DNA of 64,000 nucleotides, from the NCBI RefSeq assembly GCF_018343775.1, contig NZ_CP074349.1, forward strand, positions 2,780,001 through 2,844,000. The letters run 5' to 3'. The first letter of the stretch is position 1. Each line of letters starts with the position of its first letter. The translations under genes and the position numbers were made by a program. The stretch comes from Pseudomonas cichorii (GTDB lineage Bacteria; Pseudomonadota; Gammaproteobacteria; Pseudomonadales; Pseudomonadaceae). Below are positions 1 to 7,600 of the stretch, piece by piece. The notes below the pieces were generated by a model that made no database searches, was not told the DNA's origin, and saw only the letters and a list, made by a program, of their open reading frames with translations.

Positions 1-951
1 CAGCCAGTGATCATTGAGCGTCGGTTCGGGATGATCGAGCACCTGCATGACCTGTCCGCTGTGCAGGGCCGGTTGATGACTGCCGCCACTAATGTGTCGT
101 CGCTCGCAACGCAGGCGCTCCAGCCTTCGGGCACTGCGTTGTCGCTGAAAGGCTTCGTCCTGGTTCCTGGGGCGTGAGGCGATGGACTCTTCAAAAGGAT
201 GGTTGATTCCGGGATTGCCTCCCGTGTCGATGGGAGACAGCGCAATCAGCGGCGCAGCGCCATGCCGGTGGACGGTGTGGCTGCTGTAGCCGGGGGATAT
301 CGACAGGCATTCGACCAGATGGGTAATGGCGGGTTGTTCGGGGACTTGTTCGTCATCGGCCCTGAAATGCATTGGCCAGGGCAGTTCCGGGAAACGGGCC
401 GGGTCATCGGAAAATACCAACTGGTGGCCGGTACTGCTGTGCTCGAAGCGAAAATGAATGCCTTCTTCTTCGCACAGGCGTTGCAGCAGGTGCAGGTCGC
501 TTTCATCGTATTGCACGCACAACGTGCGGGCCGGATACAGGCCTATGGTTTCGAAACGGTAGGCATTTTCTTCGATGCCATGCTCTTCAAGCAGCCGGGC
601 AATCAACTGGAGAGCGCTGAGGTCATGATAGGCTCGTCGCTGCTGGCGTTGAGCAAGCGCTTGCAGGCGTGGCATCAGGCTGACCCGGTAATGGCTCAGG
701 CAAGTACCAGCATATTGCTGGCTGGCGTGAAGGATCTGACCATGCACGCCGACATGTTCCGGCCCGAAATTCAGAAAGGCGTCACGCTTCAGGAGGGTGG
801 CGAAATCCAGGTGGGGGTCGCTGCAGATCAGGTCAATGTCGAAACGATACACTTCGTTCAAGGCGTCCAGGCCGGTAAAGCTGATGACATGCAGATCCAT
901 CTGGCAGTCGGCAATCGCCAGAAATATTGGCATTTGCGGGTCTTCGCACAT
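1..951 (-). CDS. vgrG: Type VI secretion tip protein VgrG (TssI), N-terminal part, cut by the window edge
   Basis: VgrG trimers form the puncturing tip of the type VI secretion apparatus and carry effectors. Reading the minus strand from ATG at 951 gives 317 codons without a stop, running off the left edge. Diagnostic stretches are VYRFDIDLICSDPHLDF near residues 26-42, QLIARLLEEHGI around 118-129 and VQYDESDLHLLQRLCEEEGI near 148-167, the usual gp27-like (Phage_GPD) part of VgrG. The window ends as the gp5-like OB fold would begin, so the needle and any C-terminal effector extension are outside. A TGA lies in frame just upstream at 966-964, and GAGAG sits about 8 nt before the start. A second ATG at 933 is the alternative. 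No other T6SS gene is visible here, so it may be an orphan vgrG island. The family call is firm; any cargo is unknown. Confidence 0.93.
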   Translation of the reverse strand, partial: MCEDPQMPIFLAIADCQMDLHVISFTGLDALNEVYRFDIDLICSDPHLDFATLLKRDAFLNFGPEHVGVHGQILHASQQYAGTCLSHYRVSLMPRLQALAQRQQRRAYHDLSALQLIARLLEEHGIEENAYRFETIGLYPARTLCVQYDESDLHLLQRLCEEEGIHFRFEHSSTGHQLVFSDDPARFPELPWPMHFRADDEQVPEQPAITHLVECLSISPGYSSHTVHRHGAAPLIALSPIDTGGNPGINHPFEESIASRPRNQDEAFQRQRSARRLERLRCERRHISGGSHQPALHSGQVMQVLDHPEPTLNDHWL

Positions 952-1266
952 TCGCGGGCTCTCTCACCATGAAGTTCAGGCTGCGAAGGGTACGAAATGC
1001 AAAGCCTCAAGGGCATCGTTGCAGGTTTTTTCAGAAAAGGACTACAAGGCAAGGCGTGATCCTGGTAATTGCGAGCAAGCAATTCAGGGTCAGGCAAAGC
1101 GGATGTTCGATCTCAGGGGTTTCATCTGGCGCCATCGCGTATAAAATGCGCCCGGCGTCTCAGGCGCGTCATTATCGGTAACCATTTTTTCAGCGCTTTG
1201 CCATTCCTGCGGCCTGCTTGCCTGACAAGCCAGGCGGCAAGGCGCAATCGGATCAAGAGAGCACAC

Positions 1267-1971
1267 ATGGGCGCACAGTGGAAGGTCAAGCATAAAGAAG
1301 CGGCAGCCAACGCCAAGGGGCGTGTTTTTGGCAAGCTGTCCAAGGAAATCATGATCGCTGCCCGTGCAGGTGCCGATCCGGATATGAACTCGCGTTTGCG
1401 ACTGGTGGTCGAGCAGGCGAAAAAAGCCTCCATGCCCCGTGAAACCCTGGAGCGTGCCATCAAGAAGGGCGCGGGTCTGCTGGGCGAAAGCGTGACCTTC
1501 GAGCGCCTGACTTACGAAGGTTTTGCTCCGCATCGGGTGCCGGTCATCGTCGAGTGCCTGACCGACAACATCAACCGTACCGTTTCGGAAATCCGCGTGC
1601 TGTTCCGAAAGGGACAATTGGGTGCCGCCGGTTCGGTTTCCTGGGATTTCCTCTATCAGGGCATGATCGAAGCCGTTCCGACCTCACCGGATGCCGATCC
1701 TGATGAGGCGGCCATCGAAGCGGGCGCCCAGGATTGCGAAGCGGGTGAAGAGGGCGCGACCCTGTTCCTGACCGAGCCCACCGACATGGACGCCGTGTGC
1801 AAGAAATTGCCCGAGTTCGGTTTTACCGTACAGTCGGCACAACTGGGCTACCGCCCGAAAAGCACAGTCGACGGCCTGAGCGACGAGCAGATGGCTGAAG
1901 TCGAAGCCTTTCTGGAAGCCATCGACGGCCACGACGACGTGCAGAACGTTTATGTAGGTCTGGCAGGCTGA
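1267..1971 (+). CDS. YebC/PmpR family DNA-binding regulator (YeeN-like)
   Basis: This 234-aa protein belongs to the YebC/PmpR family, cytosolic proteins described as transcriptional regulators and, for some members, as factors that relieve ribosome stalling. The N-terminus ([19 protein letters not shown]), the IKKGAG stretch, the [13 protein letters not shown] motif and the C-terminal [11 protein letters not shown] fit the YeeN-type branch rather than the ruvC-linked YebC. The ATG at 1267 is chosen because AAGAGAG precedes it by about 6 nt and it begins the conserved N-terminus; an upstream extension to 1069 has no family resemblance. It is transcribed towards the LRR-kinase gene, ending 20 nt before that stop. 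No gene partner is evident. The family is certain; the targets are unknown. Confidence 0.93.
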   Translation: MGAQWKVKHKEAAANAKGRVFGKLSKEIMIAARAGADPDMNSRLRLVVEQAKKASMPRETLERAIKKGAGLLGESVTFERLTYEGFAPHRVPVIVECLTDNINRTVSEIRVLFRKGQLGAAGSVSWDFLYQGMIEAVPTSPDADPDEAAIEAGAQDCEAGEEGATLFLTEPTDMDAVCKKLPEFGFTVQSAQLGYRPKSTVDGLSDEQMAEVEAFLEAIDGHDDVQNVYVGLAG

Positions 1972-1978
1972 TCTGTGT

Positions 1979-2005
1979 GCGTGGGCTGTTTCAGACAGCC
2001 CACGC
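1979..2005. terminator. Convergent hairpin between yebC-like gene and LRR-kinase gene
   Basis: GCGTGGGCTGT (1979-1989) pairs with ACAGCCCACGC (1995-2005) around a 5-nt loop. It sits where two convergent genes end and includes the stop region of the minus-strand gene. Neither side has a good U-tract, so termination is a guess from position and stem strength. Confidence 0.45.
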
Positions 2006-3295
2006 TTGCAACGCCTGAAACACTTCTTGCAGCGCCGGTCGCTTCCCGACTTCGGCCTGCAGGCATCGCGCTTGCAGCGTCTGTAACCGCTCCATGAGTG
2101 GCCCGTCTTGCGACCTTGGCTCGCAGCGCTCCAGCAATTCCCCCAGCAAGATCCCGAAAGCCCGTGCTTCGATACGCTCCAGCGCCACACCCTGGCTCTC
2201 TGAAGGGTGGAATGAAGCCGCGCCGAAATCCCCCAGCAAACTGTCGCCATTGCTGCGCAGCAGAATGTTATGGCCGTAAAGATCACCATGGGTAATCCCG
2301 CACGCATGCAGATGCGCCGTGACCGAGGCGATTGAGCGAGCCAGATGCAGCAGCGTCTCTGGCGAGAAGCGGGTCTGGGTCGGGTAGATATCCCGGGTGC
2401 AGGAATCCAGGCTTGGCGGGCCGGCGAGATTCACGAAGTCCGGTGCAATCAGTTCCATCACCAGCCCCAGTTGCCCTTGGGGATGCCCGGTAATCTGCCC
2501 TGATACCTTGATCAGGTTCGGATGATTGCCTGCCGCGATGCAGGCTGCCATTTCATTGAGCGGCGACCCATCGCTGGTGACATCGCCCTTGTAGAGCTTG
2601 ATGGCAGCCGTCTCGCTGTGATCCCCGTTCTGCCATGTGCCTTGCTGGATAATCCCGGAAGCCCCTTCACCCAGGCGCTGCTGAATGCTCAGTTGTTCCC
2701 AGGGAATCTGCCGGACAGATTGCTTTTCACGTGCCGGGCACAGCGGATTGCCTGCATAAGCCAGCCAGGCCAGGGCCGGCAGGCGCAACAGCCAGTCAGG
2801 CAGCTCGTTCAACTGGTTGGCGGCAATGCGGATCAGTTCTAGCTTGTGGCAGTTGGCAAGGCTGGCTGGCAGGTTCTGCAGTCGATTGCCCGCCAGCATC
2901 AGTTTTTGCAATTCAGGACGCTGTCCCAGCTCTTCGGGAAGCGACTCTATCTGGTTGTCCGTAAGGATCAGCCAGCGCAGGCGAGGCGGCAGAGCCTTGG
3001 CCGAGACATGACTGATCCGGTTGGCCTTGAAACCGACGATGCGTAATTGCTCACATTCGCCAATGCAAGCCGGCAGCTCGGTAAACAGGTTGTCGGATAC
3101 GAACAGCACTTGCAGGTGCTTGAGCCGGCACAGGTCGTCGGGCAGGCGATGAAGGGCATTGCCACTGAGATTGAGCACCTGCAGCGAGTCGGCCAGATCG
3201 AAGATTTCCTGCGGAAATTCCGTAAGGCCGCAAGACAGGTCCAGCCGGGTGATGCCAGACAGTTTGCCGGCACGCAGGTCTGCGAGGGTATGCAT
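1991..3295 (-). CDS. Leucine-rich-repeat protein kinase fusion
   Basis: A 434-aa cytosolic protein without signal peptide or membrane segment. Residues ~15-185 are about seven leucine-rich repeats (for example LQVLNLSGNALHRLPDDL). Residues ~196-433 are a eukaryotic-type Ser/Thr kinase: glycine loop GEGASG (209-214), ATP lysine K233 in AIKLYK, helix-C glutamate near E248, catalytic loop HGDLYGHN (H336, D338, N343) and metal-binding DFG (356-358). All core catalytic residues are present, so activity is expected. The loop carries HGD rather than HRD, common in small bacterial and lipopolysaccharide kinases. LRR-kinase fusions are typical of plants but also occur in pseudomonads; their substrate is not known to me. 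It is not in an operon: the next upstream gene is separated by a REP pair. Domain calls are firm; function is open. Confidence 0.88.
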   Translation of the reverse strand: MHTLADLRAGKLSGITRLDLSCGLTEFPQEIFDLADSLQVLNLSGNALHRLPDDLCRLKHLQVLFVSDNLFTELPACIGECEQLRIVGFKANRISHVSAKALPPRLRWLILTDNQIESLPEELGQRPELQKLMLAGNRLQNLPASLANCHKLELIRIAANQLNELPDWLLRLPALAWLAYAGNPLCPAREKQSVRQIPWEQLSIQQRLGEGASGIIQQGTWQNGDHSETAAIKLYKGDVTSDGSPLNEMAACIAAGNHPNLIKVSGQITGHPQGQLGLVMELIAPDFVNLAGPPSLDSCTRDIYPTQTRFSPETLLHLARSIASVTAHLHACGITHGDLYGHNILLRSNGDSLLGDFGAASFHPSESQGVALERIEARAFGILLGELLERCEPRSQDGPLMERLQTLQARCLQAEVGKRPALQEVFQALQAWAV

Positions 3296-3319
3296 AGGTC
3301 ATTTCAGCCAAAGCGGTAG

Positions 3320-3399
3320 GAGAGCGAATTTATTCGCGAGACAGCATTCCAGGCGATGCATTTCCTTTGGATGTACCGGCCTCTCGCGAATGAATTCGC
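3320..3399. repeat. REP-type inverted pair
   Basis: GAGAGCGAATTTATTCGCGAGA (first unit, 3320-3341, itself palindromic) is followed about 40 bp later by TCTCGCGAATGAATTCGC (3382-3399) in inverted orientation. The same core recurs at 38160-38234, 47287-47363 and, diverged, at 52966-53008. It lies between two minus-strand genes and could form a long hairpin in the transcript. Confidence 0.8.
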
Positions 3400-3418
3400 A
3401 CCCACAGAGGGGTGTTGA

Positions 3419-4555
3419 TCAGCGCAGGATCGAGACCATTTCCGATGTCACGGTCAACACATTTCTGGCCAACTGGCCGGAACGCTTGCCTGACCAGCCG
3501 GTGGTTGCATCCGGGGCGTTGTCGTTATCCTTGAAGGGCATTTCCAGCGTCAGTGACAGGCACTTGAAGCGCTCGCCAACGCTGTTGCAGGCCAGCTTCA
3601 TGTTGGCCTGGCCGGGAGCGCTGCGGGGGTAGCCATATCGGGTCTGAAAGTCGACGGTGATTTCACTCAGGCGGCGACGGAAATGCTCTTCCAGTTGCTG
3701 TTGCTGCTGGGTATAACCCGGATTGCCTTCGCAGGCGGCGGTGAACACGTAAGGTATCTCTTCATCGCCATGGACATCGATGAACATGTCCACGCCATGT
3801 TTTTCCATCTGCTGGAGGACGAAAAACACTTCCGGGCTTTGCTCTGCCGTGCTGTCCTGCCAGGCGCGATTCAGGTCGTTGCCCTGGGCGTTGGTGCGCA
3901 AATGGCCATGAAACGCGCCGTCCGGATTCACGTTGGGCACCAGGTACAGATCCGCCGTCTCCAGCAGTTGCCTGATGACCGGGTCGTCCTGTTCCTGCAA
4001 GCGCTCGATCAGGCCTTCCATGAACCACTCGGCCATATGCTCGCCGGGGTGTTGCTGGGCGATCATCCAGATCTTGCGCTTGCCTTCGGCACCATCGCCC
4101 TTGCGCAGGAGTTGAATATCCCGGCCCTCGACGCTCTTGCCGGTTGCCAGCAGCTCGGCGCCAGTCTTTTCCAGAGCCTGCCTGATCAGCCAGTCATGGC
4201 GCTCACGGGTGTAGGGCTCGAAATAGGCGAACCAGATATGCGGCTCGCTGGGCGAAATACTGAAGTTCAAGGCTTTGCCATCGAAGCTCGAAGGCACACG
4301 AAACCAGGTCTGGTGATCGTAGGAGGCCACGGCGTTATAGCCGCTCCAGGCACGATTGAAGGTGGACTCGCTGGCATTGGTCAGGCTGAAAGCATGTGGC
4401 TGGCCGACGTTCAGGCCCTCGACCTTGAAGTGAAACCACTGAAAGTGAGTGCTTTGGGTGTCGGGCGCGATTGCCAGTTCGACGCGTGCCGGATTGCTGG
4501 CATCTATGACTTGGATATTGCCGCTGTCGAAATCGGCACGAATGGTGAGGGCCAC
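3419..4555 (-). CDS. M14-family zinc carboxypeptidase (cytosolic carboxypeptidase type)
   Basis: This 378-aa protein is an M14 metallopeptidase. Zinc ligands are visible as H169 and E172 in QQHPGEHMAEW and H262 in FIDVHGDEE; E338 in LTLEMPF is the likely general base; NDLNR around 226-230 supplies the substrate-binding Asn/Arg. Residues 1-115 form a beta-rich N-terminal domain as in the cytosolic carboxypeptidase (AGBL/CCP-like) subgroup common in pseudomonads. No signal peptide is seen, so it should act in the cytosol, removing C-terminal residues from a peptide or protein not identifiable from sequence. It starts at ATG 4555 and stands alone between the REP pair and the sigma-like gene. Catalytic competence is expected; the substrate is unknown. 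Confidence 0.9.
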   Translation of the reverse strand: MALTIRADFDSGNIQVIDASNPARVELAIAPDTQSTHFQWFHFKVEGLNVGQPHAFSLTNASESTFNRAWSGYNAVASYDHQTWFRVPSSFDGKALNFSISPSEPHIWFAYFEPYTRERHDWLIRQALEKTGAELLATGKSVEGRDIQLLRKGDGAEGKRKIWMIAQQHPGEHMAEWFMEGLIERLQEQDDPVIRQLLETADLYLVPNVNPDGAFHGHLRTNAQGNDLNRAWQDSTAEQSPEVFFVLQQMEKHGVDMFIDVHGDEEIPYVFTAACEGNPGYTQQQQQLEEHFRRRLSEITVDFQTRYGYPRSAPGQANMKLACNSVGERFKCLSLTLEMPFKDNDNAPDATTGWSGKRSGQLARNVLTVTSEMVSILR

Positions 4556-4633
4556 GGTGTATTCCTGTGTACGTAAGGCCCGTACTTTACACCGATCGAC
4601 AGTCTTTATGACGACTTGAATGCCATGGACTGT

Positions 4634-5179
4634 TCAGGAGAATGTTTCAGCCGTCATCACCAGGCCGCAGACGAATGCGGTGAACAGGCACCAGGCCATA
4701 TAAGTGCGGCGCTTTCGACGATGCCAGCCTGAGCTGCCGAGGAGGGCGGCGGGCGCTTGCAGGCGACGCCACAGGCGTTCGCTGGTCTGAAAGGCCGCAA
4801 GGTGGGCCGGATCGGCATCCAGCCAGTGACGAAACTCGATGCGCTGGCTGGCGGTGGTAGCCGGGCTTTGCAGGTGAACATACCAGCGGTTGGCCTGCTC
4901 CTGAGCCTGATCACCGGGGAAGTCGGCTGGTTTTTCGTCATGCCTGTAAGCCTGTTGCAGTACCCGGAACATAGCGCGTTCGACCTTTTCCAGGTCGACT
5001 TCCAGAAAGGCGGCGATCTCGGCGTAGGCGACACCATCGAGGCGGCTGAGCAGGAATATCTGCTGGCGACGGCGCGAAAGTTTGCCCAGGCTGCGGCTCA
5101 ACTCGGCGGCATGCCGGGATATGGGGGCATCTGGCTGCCGGGTTGGCAGATGCAACAGAGGAGAGAGCTGGCTACTCAT
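4634..5179 (-). CDS. Sigma region 4-like HTH fused to a DUF4880 (FecR N-terminal) domain and one TM segment
   Basis: A 181-aa protein of mixed parentage. Residues ~30-75 resemble sigma-70 region 4 (LSRRRQQIFLLSRLDGVAYA, then EIAAFLEVDLEKVERA). Residues ~90-142 match the DUF4880 domain at the cytosolic N-terminus of FecR-type anti-sigma factors (RIEFRHWLDADPAHLAAFQ). A single hydrophobic segment lies at ~159-176 and nothing follows it, so sigma region 2 and the periplasmic FecR sensor domain are both missing. It therefore looks like a membrane-tethered relic or dedicated partner of iron-uptake sigma/anti-sigma pairs; no TonB receptor gene is adjacent. A Fur-like palindrome lies 85 nt upstream and a 10-codon reading frame overlaps its start. 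Domain calls are good; the function is inference. Confidence 0.75.
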   Translation of the reverse strand: MSSQLSPLLHLPTRQPDAPISRHAAELSRSLGKLSRRRQQIFLLSRLDGVAYAEIAAFLEVDLEKVERAMFRVLQQAYRHDEKPADFPGDQAQEQANRWYVHLQSPATTASQRIEFRHWLDADPAHLAAFQTSERLWRRLQAPAALLGSSGWHRRKRRTYMAWCLFTAFVCGLVMTAETFS

Positions 5180-5204
5180 GATCTATCGCTCGCTGATCTT
5201 CCAT
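5172..5204 (-). CDS. Possible 10-codon leader peptide overlapping the sigma/DUF4880 gene
   Basis: ATG at 5204, preceded by ACAAGGAAG with good spacing, opens a frame encoding MEDQRAIDHE and stopping at TAG 5174-5172. That stop overlaps the ATGAG start of the downstream gene, whose own ribosome site is weak. The arrangement suggests translational coupling, but a frame this short could occur by chance. Confidence 0.35.
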   Translation of the reverse strand: MEDQRAIDHE

Positions 5205-5263
5205 GGAATCTTCCTTGTAAAGTGTGTGTTGTCATCCGTGACCAGTTTCAGGCTAGTGAATTC

Positions 5264-5276
5264 GAGAATCATTCTC
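5264..5276. promoter_or_regulatory. Fur-like box upstream of the sigma/DUF4880 gene
   Basis: GAGAATCATTCTC is a 13-bp palindrome with one central base that fits the GATAAT/ATTATC half-sites of a Fur box with two changes. It lies 85-97 nt upstream of the minus-strand start at 5179. With the neighbouring prrF Fur box, iron repression of both units is the simple reading; binding is inferred. Confidence 0.6.
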
Positions 5277-5413
5277 AAGTGAAAAGTGACAACAATTACT
5301 ATTTTTAATGAAAGGTGGAGCTAAAATTTATGACCTTGGTCGATATTGTTTTGCTATGATCCGCGCCATTGAGACACACAAAGACTTCATTAGCCTGAAG
5401 CAGCGAAAAAACC

Positions 5414-5525
5414 AAAAAAAAGACCCGGCAAAAAGCCGGGTCAAAAACCGTGATTAGCCTGATGAGGAGATAATCCGGGAGTCGACCTAAGACTCCTGGG
5501 TTATCCGCCAGTCTCGCGACCAGCT
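5414..5525 (-). ncRNA. prrF: PrrF-type iron-responsive small RNA
   Basis: The minus strand from about 5525 to 5414 reads GCTGGTCGCGAG..., then the conserved antisense core ATTATCTCCTCATCAGGCTA, then GGTTTTT and a terminator hairpin GACCCGGC-TTTTT-GCCGGGTC with an eight-U tail. This is the PrrF sRNA of fluorescent pseudomonads, made under iron starvation when Fur leaves the promoter; it acts with Hfq to repress iron-rich proteins such as SodB and TCA-cycle enzymes. Length (~112 nt), core, terminator and Fur-box promoter all agree. Pseudomonads outside P. aeruginosa usually carry two separate copies; only one is in this window. The 5' end is estimated from the promoter. A 75-codon reading frame across it is judged non-coding. 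Confidence 0.95.
5422..5442 (-). terminator. Rho-independent terminator of prrF
   Basis: An 8-bp GC-rich stem (GACCCGGC / GCCGGGTC) with a five-base loop is followed on the minus strand by eight consecutive T at 5421-5414. This is a textbook intrinsic terminator. Confidence 0.95.
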
Positions 5526-5531
5526 GATGCA

Positions 5532-5559
5532 ATAATAATCATTATCATTTGCAAGTCAA
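5532..5559 (-). promoter_or_regulatory. prrF promoter with overlapping Fur box
   Basis: On the minus strand TTGACT (5559-5554) is followed after 16 nt by TATTAT (5537-5532), a good sigma-70 promoter. Between and over the -10 lies AAATGATAATGATTATTATT, a strong Fur box at about 5550-5532. Fur-Fe2+ bound here would block RNA polymerase. Confidence 0.9.
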
Positions 5560-5635
5560 ATGTTTTTCCTGCGTCCATTGAAATAAATAATCCTCCCTGC
5601 GCTGTGATGCCGTCCTGTACGAACCGGAGAGGCCC

Positions 5636-7600
5636 TCACATGTCCTGCATTTCTACCAGCAACATTCCTTCGCTGACCATTTCTCCTTCCTGGCAATGTA
5701 ATGCCGCAATCACGCCTGCCTGCGCGGCACGAATGCTGTGTTCCATTTTCATGGCCTCAAGCACTACCAGTTGTGTACCCGCCTCAACCTGCTGACCCGC
5801 TTGCACCAGAACGCGCACGATGCTGCCATTCATGGGGGCAGTAAAGCCGCCTTGCCGGGTTTCACTGGTGCTGGTTGCCGCGATGGGGTCCATGCGTCTG
5901 ATCGCATGCACTTCACCTTGCCACTTGAGGTACAGCTTTTCGCTCTGGCGTATGGCCAGGTGTTGATGACGAACGCCATTGCTCTCCACCACCAGTCGCT
6001 CGCCGCTCCACTGCAACAGGGCTTCGCTGCTGCGACGCAGGCGGACGACTTTCATCTGGTCCTTGCACTGCAAGTGAAGGTCGATCTGATCGGGTAGCCC
6101 GAAGCGCAGGCCTGTGTTTGAACTCCATGGCGAGTGTTGGTCCTCCGTGCAGATACGTGAAGGTTCGCTCTGGATAAAGGCTTCGGCGGCGGCCTGCCAG
6201 AACTCTTCGGTCAATTCGCCTGTGTCAGGCAGCAAGTGCTCCTTATGGCGAGGGATGAATCCGGTATCCAGCTCGGCGGCAGCAAAGGCCGGATGGCCAA
6301 TGATGCGCTGCAAAAAGGGCAGATTGGTTTTCACGCCGCCCACTGCGAACTCATCCAGCATGGTCAGCAGTCGCAGGCGTGCTTCTTCACGGTTTTCGCC
6401 CCAGGCAATCAGCTTGCCCAGCATGGGGTCGTAGAACGGCGAGATGCTGTCGCCCTGGCTGACGCCGCTGTCGATCCGCCAGCCTGGGCGGGGAAGGGGC
6501 TCGCGATAGAGGTCGAGGGTGCCGGTGGCGGGCAGAAAGTCCTTTTCCGGGTCCTCGGCATACAGGCGCACTTCGATGGCGTGCCCGTTCAGGGGGACTT
6601 GCTCTTGAGTGATTGGCAGTACCTCGCCAAGGGCGACGCTGAGCTGCCACTGCACCAGATCAAGCCCGGTGATGTATTCGGTCACCGGGTGCTCGACCTG
6701 CAGGCGGGTGTTCATCTCCATGAAGAAGAACTCGCCCCGCGAATCCAGCAGAAATTCCACGGTGCCTGCACCCACATAACCGATGGCCTGGGCTGCCCGG
6801 ACGGCGGCTTCGCCCATGGTCTGGCGCAATTGCGGGCTCAGGCCCGGAGCCGGCGCTTCTTCGACGACTTTCTGGTGGCGGCGCTGTATCGAGCAGTCCC
6901 GCTCATTGAGGTAGAGGCAATGCCCGTGCTGGTCGGCAAACACCTGAATCTCGATATGGCGGGGTCTGAGCAGGTACTTTTCCACCAGCATTCGCGAGTC
7001 GCCAAACGAGGACTTGGCTTCGCGCTGCGCCGAAGCCAGGGCCTCGGCCAGTTCGCTGTCTTTCTCCACAATCTTCATGCCCTTGCCGCCACCACCTGCG
7101 GTGGCCTTGAGCAGCACGGGGTAGCCGATACGTTCGGCAGCGGTACGAAAGGTGTCCAGATCCTGGGCGGCACCATGATAGCCAGGCACCAGCGGGACTC
7201 CGGCAGCTTCCATCAAGGATTTGGCGGCGGACTTGCTGCCCATGGCTTCTATGGCCGAAGCGGGCGGGCCGATAAAGATCAGTCCGGCGTTTTCAACGGC
7301 CCTGGCAAATTCGGCGCTTTCGGACAGAAAACCGTAGCCGGGATGTATCGCCTGAGCACCGCTGGAGCGGGCGGCGGCGATCAGTTTTTCGATGTGCAGG
7401 TAGCTTTCTGCTGCCTTGCTCCCGCCCAGGTCCACCCGAATGTCCGCTTCACGGCTGTGGCGTGCTTCCCGATCAATGGCGCTGTGGACGGCGACAGTGG
7501 TCAGCCCCAATTGTTTGGCGGTGCGCATGATGCGACAGGTGATTTCGCCCCGGTTGGCAACCAGCAGCGTGGTCAGAACAGGCTTGGCCGGGGCGTTCAT
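5636..7600 (-). CDS. liuD: Methylcrotonyl-CoA carboxylase, biotin-containing alpha subunit
   Basis: The 654-aa alpha subunit charges its biotin with CO2 using ATP and passes it to LiuB, converting 3-methylcrotonyl-CoA to 3-methylglutaconyl-CoA in leucine breakdown. The biotin-carboxylase N-terminus (LLVANRGEITCRIMRTAKQL), the glycine-rich ATP-grasp loop GGGGKGMK and MEMNTRLQVEHPVTE are present. The C-terminal biotinyl domain has LEAMKMEHS, with K618 as the biotin site. Start ATG 7600 is chosen because it overlaps the liuC stop as ATGA, has AAGGA upstream and begins the conserved region; a longer frame to 7639 would run into liuC. It is the last gene of the liuABCD unit. Acyl-CoA carboxylase relatives exist, but pairing with liuB, liuC and liuE makes this assignment secure. 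Confidence 0.96.
   Translation of the reverse strand: MNAPAKPVLTTLLVANRGEITCRIMRTAKQLGLTTVAVHSAIDREARHSREADIRVDLGGSKAAESYLHIEKLIAAARSSGAQAIHPGYGFLSESAEFARAVENAGLIFIGPPASAIEAMGSKSAAKSLMEAAGVPLVPGYHGAAQDLDTFRTAAERIGYPVLLKATAGGGGKGMKIVEKDSELAEALASAQREAKSSFGDSRMLVEKYLLRPRHIEIQVFADQHGHCLYLNERDCSIQRRHQKVVEEAPAPGLSPQLRQTMGEAAVRAAQAIGYVGAGTVEFLLDSRGEFFFMEMNTRLQVEHPVTEYITGLDLVQWQLSVALGEVLPITQEQVPLNGHAIEVRLYAEDPEKDFLPATGTLDLYREPLPRPGWRIDSGVSQGDSISPFYDPMLGKLIAWGENREEARLRLLTMLDEFAVGGVKTNLPFLQRIIGHPAFAAAELDTGFIPRHKEHLLPDTGELTEEFWQAAAEAFIQSEPSRICTEDQHSPWSSNTGLRFGLPDQIDLHLQCKDQMKVVRLRRSSEALLQWSGERLVVESNGVRHQHLAIRQSEKLYLKWQGEVHAIRRMDPIAATSTSETRQGGFTAPMNGSIVRVLVQAGQQVEAGTQLVVLEAMKMEHSIRAAQAGVIAALHCQEGEMVSEGMLLVEMQDM

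Noticed and set aside
199..972. 257-codon plus-strand frame
   Set aside because: Antisense to vgrG, whose minus-strand frame is a clear family match; the plus-strand protein resembles nothing.
5305..5532. 75-codon minus-strand frame across prrF
   Set aside because: Runs through the sRNA and its terminator; no ribosome site or family resemblance.
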